DNA of 64,000 nt from Oscillospiraceae bacterium (GCA_030625685.1 DAOUQJ010000003.1:1-64000), one strand, 5' to 3'; shown: positions 51,777 through 62,780, counted from the stretch's first letter. Notes: generated by a model not told the origin, from the letters alone. Program-made: numbers and translations.

Positions 51777-52658
51777 CTATTGCTTCTCCTCTATTTTATT
51801 GTTAAATAAAAAACCTTTTTCGTCGGGCTTACTAGAAATGGTTGAATATAAATCCCAACGTCTATGTCTAAATAAGTAGAGTTCACGTTCATTCGGAGAA
51901 GCAATGATGTCTTTATATTCGCAAGGTGTTAAATCTAGTGTTTGTGTAATCATTTCCTCAGAGCTGTTTGTTTCAGCTAATATATCACCATTGTAATCTA
52001 CAATTTGAGATCTACCAATAAAATGAAAACCACGTTCCGTTCCAACTCGATTACAGCTTACAAAATGTGTTCGATTCTCACATGCTCTAGCTCTAGTTAA
52101 AAAATCAGGATGGCTCTCTCCACCTTGTGGAAGATTAGTTGGTTGCAAAATGATTCTAGCGCCTTGCAGTGCCGGAATTCGTGCAGTTTCAGGAAAACGC
52201 AGTTCATAGCATACGAGGAGACCAATCTTCCCAAAACGTGTTTCAAAGACATCACCTGCTTTATCCCCTGCTGTTACAAAACGATCAAGCCCTAAAAACG
52301 GCAAATGGCTTTTGCGATAAGTGAAGAGTATATGATTGGGTTCAATGATAAAAACGGAATTATACAGTTGATTACCTTCTTTTTCTACAGCACCTACGAT
52401 AATTGAAATATTTAGCTTTGTACATAATTTTGAAAGCCGTGATAATTCAGGGCCATGTTTTTCAATAGCAACGGATTCTACTTCTTCTTTATTTTTGAAG
52501 CAATAGCCTGAAATGGCTGCTTCAGGAAAGACAATCATATCACTTTGATGTTCCTGTGATGCCTTTATTGCAAGATTTTCGATTTTGTTTAAGTTATATT
52601 CAATTTCAAATATCTTGGGGTCAAATTGTGCTGAAGTAATGACAATTTTATTGAGCAT
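51777..52658 (-). CDS. Carbon-nitrogen hydrolase (nitrilase superfamily)
   Basis: MIVFPEAAISGYCF; YRKSHLPF; IGLLVCYELRFPETAR. Confidence 0.93.
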   Translation of the reverse strand: MLNKIVITSAQFDPKIFEIEYNLNKIENLAIKASQEHQSDMIVFPEAAISGYCFKNKEEVESVAIEKHGPELSRLSKLCTKLNISIIVGAVEKEGNQLYNSVFIIEPNHILFTYRKSHLPFLGLDRFVTAGDKAGDVFETRFGKIGLLVCYELRFPETARIPALQGARIILQPTNLPQGGESHPDFLTRARACENRTHFVSCNRVGTERGFHFIGRSQIVDYNGDILAETNSSEEMITQTLDLTPCEYKDIIASPNERELYLFRHRRWDLYSTISSKPDEKGFLFNNKIEEKQ

Positions 52659-52996
52659 CTAACCATCTCCATTTGAATATTTTTATAATAGTATAGCTTT
52701 TTCAGATTAATCACATTCATGAGTTTTTTGTGTTTTCAATATGTTATTAAGTACGCTTACAATTTACTAGTATATTTCGTTTCTTATATTAGTTCTCTTT
52801 TAAAAAATGAACGTTGTGTTTTCTATTGTATCTCTGATTTGCGTTACTATCCGAAAACATCTTTCTTTCTGATTATGAAAAAAGCCCCCAATCTGCTTAT
52901 ATCAATGTTGACAGAAGAGCGCTTTTAATCATTTTTAGCCTATTCAATTCAATTTTTCATAAAGTTATAACTTGAAATCAACTTTAAGACATGATT

Positions 52997-53599
52997 TTAA
53001 AGTTCACGTCGTCCTTCCAAGGCGCGCATCAAAGTTGCATCATCGGCATATTCAAGATGCCCACCCACTGGTATACCATAAGCTAGACGAGTCACGCGCA
53101 CATCAAAGGGTTTTAGTAAGCGTGATAAATACATGGCAGTTGCCTCTCCCTCTGTATCGGGATTTGTAGCCATAATTACTTCATTAATGGAATCATTTGA
53201 TACACGACTAATGAGTGATTTTATATACAAATCATCAGGCCCTATATGATTCATAGGAGAAATAACACCGTGTAAAATATGATAAGAACCTTGATATTCT
53301 CTTGAGCGTTCCAGCGCAATGACATCTTTGGGTTCTGCTACGACGCAGATAGTAGAATGGTCTCTTTTTGCACTTAGACAAATAGGACATTGTCCATCGC
53401 CTTGCGTCAAGTTTTGACAGCGCGGACATAACGCAATGTTTTCTTTTGCAGTTATCATTGCATCTGAAAAGCGTTTGACTTCTTCTTTGGGCAAAGACAA
53501 CATAAAAAACGAAAGTCTTTGTGCTGTTTTATATCCAACGCCTGGGAGGCGAGCAAATTGTTCGGTCATTTCTTCTAAAGCTGGGGGAAAATGTTCCAT
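52997..53599 (-). CDS. recR: Recombination protein RecR
   Basis: FARLPGVGYKTAQRLSFFML; CPRCQNLTQGDGQCPIC; ATNPDTEGEATAMYL; RLAYGIPVGGHLEYADDATL. Confidence 0.97.
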   Translation of the reverse strand: MEHFPPALEEMTEQFARLPGVGYKTAQRLSFFMLSLPKEEVKRFSDAMITAKENIALCPRCQNLTQGDGQCPICLSAKRDHSTICVVAEPKDVIALERSREYQGSYHILHGVISPMNHIGPDDLYIKSLISRVSNDSINEVIMATNPDTEGEATAMYLSRLLKPFDVRVTRLAYGIPVGGHLEYADDATLMRALEGRREL

Positions 53600-53612
53600 G
53601 CACTATAACTCC

Positions 53613-54269
53613 TTATTTTTGGCCAACATTTTTAAAAAACTCAATTGCTTTTTCAACATCATCAGAACCATATACTGCGTTTCCTGCGACCAATACGTCG
53701 GCGCCAGCTTCCACCACAAGAGGTGCTGTGTTCGCATCTACACCGCCGTCCACTTCTAAATGACAATTTGGATTGAATTCATCGATGTATTTTCGGATTT
53801 GTTTGATTTTTGGCAATTGATCTTTCATAAATGCTTGACCACCAAAACCTGGTTCAACAGTCATCACAAGAATCAAATCAATATCTTTAATATAAGGTAA
53901 GACCGCTTCAGCAGAGGTAATTGGACGAAGGACAATGCCTTTTTTAACTTTTTTCTCATCCATAATGCGAAGAGCATCTTGGATTCCAGGAGGCATATCT
54001 GCTTCTAAATGGATTGAAATTAGGTCCGCACCAGCATTTGCAAATGCTTCAATGTATCTTGATGGTTTTTCAATCATAAGATGTACATCAAGAAACTTAT
54101 CGGTTATCTTGCGTACTGATTTAACAACTGGAACACCGATGCTGATATTTGAAACAAACATTCCGTCCATTACATCAACATGTAACCAGTCGGCTGCTTG
54201 CGCACGCTCAATATCTTTTTGTAAATTTGCAAAATCTGCAGATAGTAATGATGGAGCAACTTTTATCAT
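53613..54269 (-). CDS. rpe: Ribulose-phosphate 3-epimerase
   Basis: VAPSLLSADFANLQKDI; HVDVMDGMFVSNISIG; MTVEPGFGGQAF; EVDGGVDANTAPLVVEAGADVLVAG. Confidence 0.97.
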   Translation of the reverse strand: MIKVAPSLLSADFANLQKDIERAQAADWLHVDVMDGMFVSNISIGVPVVKSVRKITDKFLDVHLMIEKPSRYIEAFANAGADLISIHLEADMPPGIQDALRIMDEKKVKKGIVLRPITSAEAVLPYIKDIDLILVMTVEPGFGGQAFMKDQLPKIKQIRKYIDEFNPNCHLEVDGGVDANTAPLVVEAGADVLVAGNAVYGSDDVEKAIEFFKNVGQK

Positions 54270-54275
54270 AAATCA

Positions 54276-54494
54276 TTATCCTTCCGTAGCAAAAAAGCGT
54301 TTCATTTCATAATCTAGAATATAAGGGCGAACTTCAGAAATGAACGATAGCAATGGAGCTGGCATAAGATACGTCAAGCGGATGAAACAAGAGTGTATTG
54401 ACTCTTGTGTGGTGTAAGACAGCTGACCATTCTCTTTAAATCTTCCACATTTCTGACCAATGATCGGCGACGACTTATCATCAAACCGCATCAT
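54276..54494 (-). CDS. Small hypothetical protein possibly translationally coupled to rpe
   Basis: 72-aa ORF ending in GAAGGATAATGA 6 nt before rpe ATG; no strong RBS. Confidence 0.4.
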   Translation of the reverse strand: MMRFDDKSSPIIGQKCGRFKENGQLSYTTQESIHSCFIRLTYLMPAPLLSFISEVRPYILDYEMKRFFATEG

Positions 54495-54673
54495 ATAGCC
54501 GTCTCACAAATAGGTTATGTTTGTGAGGCGGCATCCAATAAACTGTTTATATTTATATAAAATAATTGTATCTTTTTTAATGTTTTCTGTCAATGATAAT
54601 GCAAAGGAATATGTTATAGAAAAAACAACAATCTGGCGTGATAATTTCACACCAGATTGATTTATTTCATATT

Positions 54674-56371
54674 TTACATACGTTCAGGAGCTGTAATACC
54701 TAGTAAGTTGAGGCAGTTTGCTATTACAGAACGCACACTATCAGCGAGTTTTAAACGTGCCAATAACGTTCCTTTGTTTTCTCCTTTGATTTTATGCGCA
54801 TTGTAGAAGCGATGGAAATCACCAGCCAAAGCAATCAGATAGCGATTGATTCGAGAAGGATCATAATCTTTTGCAGAAGTTCGAATTTCTTCAGGAAGCT
54901 GAGCCAGCGTTTTGATTAATGCTTTTTCCTCTTCTGTATGAAGTTCAGTAATATCGATTTCATCAATGGATGGAATTTGATATCCTTCTTGCAATATACG
55001 TGCAATCAATGAACAAATACGAGCGTGTGCATATTGAACATAATAGACAGGGTTTTCACTATCTTGACGAACAGCGATATCCAAATCAAACACCAAGTGG
55101 TTTGTTGGTTTCGCATTAAATGCAAATCTTGCTGAATCAACAGATATTTCATCCAATAAATCAGATAATGTAATGGAACGGCCACTGCGTTTAGAAACTT
55201 TCACTTCTTTTCCATCTTGCATTAGTTGAACCAATTGCATAATCAAAAAGTCTAAGGTTTTATCTTGCATTTGCAGTTCTTTTGCTGATAACGTTTTTTC
55301 AAAACGAATGGCATGACCATGGTGGTCTGCTCCCCAAACATTGATGACTTGATCAAATCCACGTTTGACAAATTTGTCTCTGTGATAAGCGATATCTACT
55401 GCATAGTATGTATAAAAACCATTGGAGCGACGCAGCACTTCGTCTTTGTCTGCACCCAATTCAATATTGTTAAGCCATAATGCGCCATCTTTTTCATAGG
55501 TGTGACCTGCATTTGTCAGCAAGTTTACAGTTTCTTCCACATAACCGCTGTCGTGTAGTGAAGACTCTAAAAACCACTTGTCATAGTGGATGCCATAGCG
55601 GTCTAAGTCAGCTTTCATTTTATTGATGTTATAGTCTAGACCGAAGCGTTTCATTTCTTCACGTCTTTCCTCGGAAGGAGTATCAATAAAGCGATTGCCG
55701 AATTCGGCGTAAAAATGTTTTGCAAGGTCTTTTAAATCTTCACCATGGTATCCGTCTTCAGGAAAAGATATTGCATCTTCCCCTTTGATGATTTGAATAT
55801 ATCTAGCTTCAAGTGATTGGGCAAACTTTTCTACTTGATTTCCTGCGTCGTTGACATAAAATTCACGCCAAACATCAAAACCTGCGCGTTGCAGTATCGA
55901 AGCTGTGGCGTCACCAAGAACACCACCTCTGGCATTGCCTATAGTCATTGTTCCAGTAGGGTTTGCGGAAACAAATTCAACCATCAATTTTTTGCCTTTG
56001 CCTTCATCGACAGCACCATACTGTGCACCCTCGTTCTCAACGGTTTCTAAAACTTGTTTATACCATGCAGAGCCTAAACGGAAATTTAAAAATCCTGGGC
56101 CTGCAATTTCTACATCGCTAAATAAACTACCGTCTAAATTCAAATATTCCATCAAAATGGAGGCGATTTTCGGAGGTGCCATTTTCAATGCTTTCGCACC
56201 TGCCAAGGCAAATGAGGTTGCATAGTCGCCATTTTTGCTGTCTTTAGGAATGTCAACAGTTGCATTTATTTCTGCACCAGCTGGAAGTTTTTCTGCTGCA
56301 ACAGCATTCAAATATGCTTGTTGTGTTAATGTGCTTACTTGCTTTTTTGCAAGTTGAATTAGACTTGCCAT
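54674..56371 (-). CDS. argS: Arginyl-tRNA synthetase
   Basis: VEFVSANPTGTMTIGNARGGVLGD; YAVDIAYHRDKFVKRGFDQVINVWGADHHGH; KVSKRSGRSITLSDLL. Confidence 0.97.
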   Translation of the reverse strand: MASLIQLAKKQVSTLTQQAYLNAVAAEKLPAGAEINATVDIPKDSKNGDYATSFALAGAKALKMAPPKIASILMEYLNLDGSLFSDVEIAGPGFLNFRLGSAWYKQVLETVENEGAQYGAVDEGKGKKLMVEFVSANPTGTMTIGNARGGVLGDATASILQRAGFDVWREFYVNDAGNQVEKFAQSLEARYIQIIKGEDAISFPEDGYHGEDLKDLAKHFYAEFGNRFIDTPSEERREEMKRFGLDYNINKMKADLDRYGIHYDKWFLESSLHDSGYVEETVNLLTNAGHTYEKDGALWLNNIELGADKDEVLRRSNGFYTYYAVDIAYHRDKFVKRGFDQVINVWGADHHGHAIRFEKTLSAKELQMQDKTLDFLIMQLVQLMQDGKEVKVSKRSGRSITLSDLLDEISVDSARFAFNAKPTNHLVFDLDIAVRQDSENPVYYVQYAHARICSLIARILQEGYQIPSIDEIDITELHTEEEKALIKTLAQLPEEIRTSAKDYDPSRINRYLIALAGDFHRFYNAHKIKGENKGTLLARLKLADSVRSVIANCLNLLGITAPERM

Positions 56372-56389
56372 AAATGAATATCACTCTTT

Positions 56390-56842
56390 CTATTTTTCAT
56401 CAGTGGATGGCTTAGATTCAGCCAATTTAATTTCGATAAATAACGAATTCATCCCTATACTGTGGTCATCAATTTGCACGCCATATAACAGATTAATTGT
56501 GCCGCCATCTAGGCTCATATTCGCATCTGCAACGTGTGTATCGACACCAACAGTCAACGTTCCTGCTTCCGTTTCATAAAGAGATATGTGTTGCTCTCCT
56601 TCATTAAAAACCATTTTTGATTTGAGATTTCCAGAGCGAGTCATAGTAATCTGCTTTCCTTCAATCAAAAATGTAGTCATGGTACCTTCAAGACCTGTAA
56701 CCTTGCTTTCCTCATAGCTTATATGAAACACGCCATCATCGTTTGATTTCAGCGTGCCATGCGTGACGAGTTCAATTTTATCTTCGTGTCCATCAGGGTC
56801 TGTCTGTTTACCGTATATATATAAAATGACTGGTTTTTCCAT
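56390..56842 (-). CDS. DUF1934-family protein
   Basis: YEESKVTGLEGTMTTFLIEGKQITMTRSGNLKSKMVF; next to argS. Confidence 0.8.
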   Translation of the reverse strand: MEKPVILYIYGKQTDPDGHEDKIELVTHGTLKSNDDGVFHISYEESKVTGLEGTMTTFLIEGKQITMTRSGNLKSKMVFNEGEQHISLYETEAGTLTVGVDTHVADANMSLDGGTINLLYGVQIDDHSIGMNSLFIEIKLAESKPSTDEK

Positions 56843-56917
56843 AGTGTTCCTTTTCTGCAGTGTTATTTCAGTTCAAATATTATATATGAATTTATATTTT
56901 ATGTAAAGTGCATACTA

Positions 56918-57745
56918 TCAATCGAATTGATATGTATCAATGTCCACGCGTTCAACTGCATCTTCAATTTGTTCACCTAAGAAAAATGAAGCTGTCCGCA
57001 CAAATCCTTCAGGCGCATCGCTCACAAAGTATTGTCTTTTGCCTTCAGTTTGAGTGTGTGATGTCAAAAGATCTTGCTCTTTGAGTAAAATCGCCACGTG
57101 TTTTGCGCACTCTTCTCCTGTATCGATGAGGGTAACATGGTCTCCCATCTGTTTTGCTATCATACCTTTTAATAAAGGGTAATGTGTGCAACCCAATACT
57201 AAAGTATCCACTTGTGCCTTTTTCATAGGTTCTAAATATTCTGAAAGCACTGTTTCAGTGACACAATCACCCTCATGCACTCTTCCTGCTTCAATCAGAG
57301 GAACGAGCAAAGGGCACGCTTGGGCTGTGACATTTATATCAAGTGAGACAGAAGCAATGACTTTTTCATATGCTCCACTGTTTACTGATGCGCTCGTGCC
57401 GATTAAACCGACTTTTCCATTTTGGGTTACCTTTGCTGCCATCATTGCAGCTGGCTCAACAACACCAACAATAGGAAGATCGTTTTGCATTTTTAGTTGT
57501 TCAATTGCAACAGTAGAAACTGTACCACATGCAATCACGATAGCCTTTAAGTCGAATGATTTTAGAAAGGCAACATCTTGATTGGCATATTTCAAAATTG
57601 TTTCTTTTGAACGGCTGCCATATGGTACACGCCCTGTATCACCAAAATAAATAATGTGTTCGGAGGGTAATAATCGCGCTAGTTCACCAGCTGCCGTGAG
57701 CCCACCCAAACCTGAATCAAATATGCCTATTGGTCTTTCATCCAT
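56918..57745 (-). CDS. murI: Glutamate racemase
   Basis: RPIGIFDSGLGGLTAAGELARLLP; IYFGDTGRVPYGSRS; ACGTVS; LGCTHYPLL. Confidence 0.97.
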   Translation of the reverse strand: MDERPIGIFDSGLGGLTAAGELARLLPSEHIIYFGDTGRVPYGSRSKETILKYANQDVAFLKSFDLKAIVIACGTVSTVAIEQLKMQNDLPIVGVVEPAAMMAAKVTQNGKVGLIGTSASVNSGAYEKVIASVSLDINVTAQACPLLVPLIEAGRVHEGDCVTETVLSEYLEPMKKAQVDTLVLGCTHYPLLKGMIAKQMGDHVTLIDTGEECAKHVAILLKEQDLLTSHTQTEGKRQYFVSDAPEGFVRTASFFLGEQIEDAVERVDIDTYQFD

Positions 57746-57926
57746 TAATATGTTCTCCTTTTAAGCTTACCTATTATCATATTCTATTCCATACTATAAA
57801 ACAAGTCCTATTTGTCATTATTTTTTCAAATTCCACCTTTGACATAACTACTATATATCTTTTATAATATATATGTATAGAACATGATCTTATGTTACTT
57901 TCGGTTATAGTAAGGAGGTTACGTAT

Positions 57927-58346
57927 ATGCAGCTAGAACTGAGCAACAAACAATTTCGTCGTTTATTGGATTTGGTCTATATCGGAAATTGGGTACTGAA
58001 TTCAACAAGAGGAGACGATAGAATTGCAGATTATGATATCGTTGAAAGTCATTTGTTCCAGAAAGCAGATACAGAAGGATATAAGGTGCTTACAAAGTAC
58101 CAAAAAGGTGTAGCAGTTCCATCGCGTGCGTTTGTAGAAGGTGGAATTCATGAAGCGATTATGGAATATGAAAATAATATATTTTTTGATATTTTAGCAG
58201 AAGACCTTGCAAGACGTGATATGGAGGATATTCCAATTAGTGAAGAAAATCAGGAAGAGCTTTCTAGTCGAATAGATGAGTATATTGCTGAATTTGAAAA
58301 TAACGGCACTGATAACATTACGATTGATTTAGATTCTAACATATAA
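57927..58346 (+). CDS. Conserved-looking hypothetical protein
   Basis: RBS AAGGAGG; 139-aa intact ORF followed by strong terminator. Confidence 0.7.
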   Translation: MQLELSNKQFRRLLDLVYIGNWVLNSTRGDDRIADYDIVESHLFQKADTEGYKVLTKYQKGVAVPSRAFVEGGIHEAIMEYENNIFFDILAEDLARRDMEDIPISEENQEELSSRIDEYIAEFENNGTDNITIDLDSNI

Positions 58347-58392
58347 TAAACATCCACGCTGATACGTATCAGCGTGGATGTTTATTATTGTT
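58347..58392. terminator. Terminator AAACATCCACGCTGATACGTATCAGCGTGGATGTTT
   Basis: Perfect palindrome between convergent genes. Confidence 0.9.
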
Positions 58393-60130
58393 TTAGTGAA
58401 TCGATGGTTGCACTATCTGCTGTAACATAACTGGTTTCATAGGTGTGATAGATGACCATGCCTGGTTTTGCTCCAGGTGGCTTTCTTAAATGTTTCACTA
58501 AGGTATAATCAACAGGCACTTTGTTTCCGTCTTTTCCTTGTGAATACCAAACAGCTATCATCGCAGCTTCTGTCATGCTCTGGGTATCAACTTCTTTTCC
58601 TTCTGTCCATAAAATAACGTGTGAACCGTGAATAGCTTGGACATGAAACCACATATCAAAGCGTCCTGCCATTTTATGTGTTAGAATATCATTTTGCATA
58701 TTGTTTTTCCCAACAGATATTCTAAATCCGCTACTGGATTGAAATTCAAGAGGTTTTGAAGTTTCTGACTTCATTTTTTTCTTACTTTTGCTGCGTTTTT
58801 TTAGATAACCGCCTTGTTCTAATTCTGCACGTATTTCATCCAAATCTTTTTCTTTTTCAACTCGAGATAAACTGTCTAATACACTGCTTATATAATTCAA
58901 TTCGATTTTGCCTTTTCCAATTTGTTCTGACAGTATGAATACAGCATTTTTAGCCTTATTATATTTTTTATAATATCGACCTGCATTTTGTTGCGGTGTT
59001 AAGAGTGAATCAAGTTTGATGGTGATTTCCGTACCATTAGGATCATAGAAATTGACCGTCGTAAATGAATGCATCCCCTTTTCTAGACAATAAAGATTGG
59101 AGGTGATGATGTCACCAATTTGACGTAGCGCATCACTGTTTTCGCTTTCCTCGTATTCATTTGTTTGAATTTGAAGTTTGCGAGAAATCCTTTCATGCAA
59201 TGTCGTGACAGAGCGAATGAGGTCATGCCCCTTTTGTCTCATTCGCTCTCCATGTTCTTTTTTTTCATAGAATGCATCCAACATATCAGAAAATGAAGGC
59301 ATTAGTTGCAAGTTTGATTCGCTACCATATTGCAATATAGGAGTATATGAAAAATCAGTAGGTTCTCCATTTCTGTGCAAAATATAAGGGGTTGGAGGTG
59401 AACTTTGAATATCAGAAAAGAAAGAATGCATTTTTGATAAGAGGATATCTCCCTTTTCTTGAATAGAACTTCCTACTTCTCCTGTTACCTTTACGGACAG
59501 CTCTCTTGCAATGAGTGGAGAAATCCCAGCAAAAGTATCGACAAGATATTTGTCCATTTGTTTGTCAGGCGAAATGGTTGTCCTTAATTCATCTAACTTT
59601 GCGATATCAAAGGTAAGCGGATTGGTTTTATTTTGTGATTGTGGAAATTCATAAAACATGCCAGGTAACACTTGTCTCCCTGACGAGGTTTCACTGACAC
59701 GGCGAATACAATCCAAAATTCTTTGGTTTTCATCAACTAAAATCAAATTAGAATGCCGTCCCATGAGTTCAGCAATCAGTTTTTTTTCAACCATGTCACC
59801 CAATTCATTGGTTACATGAATCTTGAATATAATCGTTCGTTCTAAATCGGGTTGAATGATATCCTTAATAGTACCACCGACCAAGTGTTTACGTAGCAGC
59901 ATACAAAACATGGGTGGCGTTTGCGGATTTTCACGTTTAATTTTTGACAACTGCACTCGTGCTCTCGCTGTGTTCACAGAACAAAATAACTGAGCGGAAC
60001 CATTGGTTGATCGCACGGATAAAGTGACTTCATCTCGATTCGGTTGGTGGATTTTATCTATTCTTGCACCAATAATTGCATTAGATAGTTCCGTTTTGAT
60101 GAAGGAAAGGCAAACAGCATCTAATGGCAT
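58385..60130 (-). CDS. NFACT family protein (RqcH-like)
   Basis: IDKIHQPNRDEVTLSVR; GRHSNLILVDE; GGYLKKRSKSKKK; MWFHVQAIHGSHVIL. Confidence 0.93.
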   Translation of the reverse strand: MPLDAVCLSFIKTELSNAIIGARIDKIHQPNRDEVTLSVRSTNGSAQLFCSVNTARARVQLSKIKRENPQTPPMFCMLLRKHLVGGTIKDIIQPDLERTIIFKIHVTNELGDMVEKKLIAELMGRHSNLILVDENQRILDCIRRVSETSSGRQVLPGMFYEFPQSQNKTNPLTFDIAKLDELRTTISPDKQMDKYLVDTFAGISPLIARELSVKVTGEVGSSIQEKGDILLSKMHSFFSDIQSSPPTPYILHRNGEPTDFSYTPILQYGSESNLQLMPSFSDMLDAFYEKKEHGERMRQKGHDLIRSVTTLHERISRKLQIQTNEYEESENSDALRQIGDIITSNLYCLEKGMHSFTTVNFYDPNGTEITIKLDSLLTPQQNAGRYYKKYNKAKNAVFILSEQIGKGKIELNYISSVLDSLSRVEKEKDLDEIRAELEQGGYLKKRSKSKKKMKSETSKPLEFQSSSGFRISVGKNNMQNDILTHKMAGRFDMWFHVQAIHGSHVILWTEGKEVDTQSMTEAAMIAVWYSQGKDGNKVPVDYTLVKHLRKPPGAKPGMVIYHTYETSYVTADSATIDSLKQ

Positions 60131-60135
60131 ATGTT

Positions 60136-60540
60136 TTAGTCCTCCATTGATAACATTATGGTAAATAGTTCATTAATACGAGACGTGTTTCCTTGTAAAT
60201 ATAGCCATCCAAAGAGAGTTTCCAGTGCAGTTGCAAGCTGATATTCTTCTCGCTTTGCCATCTTTGGAATCGAATTGACTTTTGCGTTTCGACCACGTTT
60301 GAATACTGCTCCCTCTTCTTCTGATAAAAGCGGTATAATATCTTTAGCCAAATTTGCTTGTGCAGGGGCAGAAACAAATTGTAGGGCAGCCTTGTGCAAT
60401 TTATTACTGGTTGTTTTTTTCTCTAAACATAAAAAAGAACGAACCATTAGTTCAAAAACACAGTCTCCCAAATATGCTAGGGAGAGGTTGCTCATTTTTG
60501 AAAGGTCCTCTTTAGTTGCTTCCATTTGAAAATAATTCAT
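60136..60540 (-). CDS. mrnC: Mini-ribonuclease III
   Basis: LSLAYLGDCVFELMVRSFL; KRGRNAKVNSIPKMAKREEYQLATALETLFGWLYLQG. Confidence 0.9.
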   Translation of the reverse strand: MNYFQMEATKEDLSKMSNLSLAYLGDCVFELMVRSFLCLEKKTTSNKLHKAALQFVSAPAQANLAKDIIPLLSEEEGAVFKRGRNAKVNSIPKMAKREEYQLATALETLFGWLYLQGNTSRINELFTIMLSMED

Positions 60541-60606
60541 TTATACACTCCGATATAATTTTCTTTCCATATTATATCGTAAATTTTGTACCAATACAAA
60601 CACATT

Positions 60607-61158
60607 TTATTGTGATGAAGTGAGAAGTGGCCGTTCGTTTTCATCGAATTGAAATAAAATGTAATACCTTCCTTGCAACTGAATGATTTTTGAAAAACAG
60701 AAAATAGGTGTAAATGGATATGGTTTTCTGCTGTGATATGGAATAGCTAGTTGAAAGGCAGAATTTTGCTTGAATACTAGGCAAGAGTGCACTTGGGCTG
60801 CACATTCTTTTAACAACAAATCACGATGAAAGAATTCCGATATATTACTATGAGTCGACCAATTAGAGGGCATTTGGTTATTGTCAAAGCTGTGCACAAG
60901 AGTGGCTCCTCCCTTTAAAATGGGGTAGCATCCTGCACTTTGTAATCGTGAAATTGCAATTGTTCTTCTGATTTGAAGGTACTCGTTATCTGGTATGAAA
61001 GCACCAATGAATAATCTGCCTTGTTCTCCCCCAATCCAAGCTTTATAAAGTCCCTTTTTATCATTTTTCAATCGGGCAAATATTTCAACTTGTCTTCCCT
61101 GTTCTGTATAAAGCATTTCTGCATTTTCTGATGCAATATGATGATTCATAAACCTCAC
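60607..61158 (-). CDS. Hypothetical protein
   Basis: 183-aa intact ORF within housekeeping block. Confidence 0.65.
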   Translation of the reverse strand: MRFMNHHIASENAEMLYTEQGRQVEIFARLKNDKKGLYKAWIGGEQGRLFIGAFIPDNEYLQIRRTIAISRLQSAGCYPILKGGATLVHSFDNNQMPSNWSTHSNISEFFHRDLLLKECAAQVHSCLVFKQNSAFQLAIPYHSRKPYPFTPIFCFSKIIQLQGRYYILFQFDENERPLLTSSQ

Positions 61159-61226
61159 CTCTTTGCTATAATGTATTCTGATTAAAGCAAAATAATATCA
61201 AGTCAGTAAGGTTTTTTGTATTGAAG

Positions 61227-61991
61227 TTATGCTTTATCCTGTAGGATTAATTCTTTGAGCGCATTGACAGCCAATGTAACTGCTAGGTTTGTATCATGGC
61301 TTTCATTTTGATCTAAGCCTGCAAGTTCTCGTTCTTGATTCCAAACGACATGAAATACTGCACCACTTCGTACGCGTAAACTTGCTGATACGGTAAATAA
61401 TGTAGAAGCTTCCATTTCACTTGCCAAGACGCCCAAACGTTTCCACGCTGTCCATTGTTCTCGTAGTTGCGTTGAAGTTGGCATACGATTGGCAGAGTGT
61501 TGTCCATAAAATGAATCTTTGCTTTGCACCACTCCAGTATGATATGTGAGGTTGCTTTTTTTTGATACTTCTACCAATGCAGTGGCAACATTAAAATCAG
61601 GAACAGCAGGAAAAGAAAGAGGAGCATATTCACGGCTAGTTCCATCTTGACGTACTGCACCCGTTGCAATGACAACATCACCGCTTTGTACTTCGAGATC
61701 AATACCGCCACAGGTGCCAACCCGTATGAATGTATGCGCACCATTTGCGACTAGCTCTTCTACTGCAATAGCGGTAGATGGTCCTCCAATCCCAGTGGAA
61801 ACAACACTCACCTTTTCTCCATGCAAGTATCCTGTATAAATGTTATATTCTCTATTTTGTCCGATGTGTTGCGGGTTGTCAAATAGTGTGGCGATCGCCT
61901 TGCAACGACCTGGGTCACCAGGCAAAATGCAGTATTTTCCGATATCTTTTGCTGAGCAATTAATATGATATTGTATCTCTTTGTTTTGCAT
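61227..61991 (-). CDS. Uridine phosphorylase-like nucleoside phosphorylase
   Basis: YCILPGDPGRCKAIA; VSVVSTGIGGPSTAIAVEEL; RVGTCGGID; SEMEASTLF. Confidence 0.92.
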   Translation of the reverse strand: MQNKEIQYHINCSAKDIGKYCILPGDPGRCKAIATLFDNPQHIGQNREYNIYTGYLHGEKVSVVSTGIGGPSTAIAVEELVANGAHTFIRVGTCGGIDLEVQSGDVVIATGAVRQDGTSREYAPLSFPAVPDFNVATALVEVSKKSNLTYHTGVVQSKDSFYGQHSANRMPTSTQLREQWTAWKRLGVLASEMEASTLFTVSASLRVRSGAVFHVVWNQERELAGLDQNESHDTNLAVTLAVNALKELILQDKA

Positions 61992-62066
61992 AACAAGACT
62001 CCTTTGCACTTGAAAATCAGTTTTATTTTCGTTAGTATAAAAAGAAAATGTAAAAGAGGGATCATT

Positions 62067-62780
62067 TTGCGTAGCATCTTCTTCTGTTTTGTTACATGTT
62101 TAATTGGATTTGCCATTGGGTTAATGGTAAATATTTTTGTAATTGGAGACCAATTTATCACTTATTCGCATTTTCATACACCCAACCTATCTGAAACGAT
62201 GTCTACAAATGTAGATAATCACACGATAAAAGATACTGGCACGGATGAAAATCAAATGGTTCATGATCCAATGGAAGATGAAGAAGCACTTATATATGAA
62301 TCCTATGCAGTGCTTAATGCTCTTCATGAAAAAGACTATAACCAACTCAAAACACTTGCACATCCAGATAAAGGAGTTACCTTCACACCATATTCAACTG
62401 TTGATTTACAAAGTGACAGAGTGTTTAAAGCTGATGAGATTGCAGAGTTTGAGAGCAACCTCACACTATACATTTGGGGCATGAATCAAGAAAGCAACGA
62501 ACCCATTCAAATGTCGATTCATGATTACATAGATCGATTTGTATATAATGTTAATTATCTTGAAGCTCCGTGCATTGGAATTAACCACGTGATTTCTTCA
62601 GGGAATGCATTGGAAAATGTGTCAACTGCTTATAAAGGATTGGAATTTGTTGAGTTTTATTTTCCAGGTAGTGATCCTGAAGAAAATGGATCAGATTGGT
62701 CAGCACTCAAATTAATATTTGAACAATACAATAATAAATATACCTTAGTCGGGTTCATTCATAGTGAATGGACAGTTTAA
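62067..62780 (+). CDS. Hypothetical secreted/membrane-anchored protein
   Basis: TTG start with GAGGG RBS; N-terminal hydrophobic helix; LKTLAHPDKGVTFTPY. Confidence 0.65.
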   Translation: MRSIFFCFVTCLIGFAIGLMVNIFVIGDQFITYSHFHTPNLSETMSTNVDNHTIKDTGTDENQMVHDPMEDEEALIYESYAVLNALHEKDYNQLKTLAHPDKGVTFTPYSTVDLQSDRVFKADEIAEFESNLTLYIWGMNQESNEPIQMSIHDYIDRFVYNVNYLEAPCIGINHVISSGNALENVSTAYKGLEFVEFYFPGSDPEENGSDWSALKLIFEQYNNKYTLVGFIHSEWTV

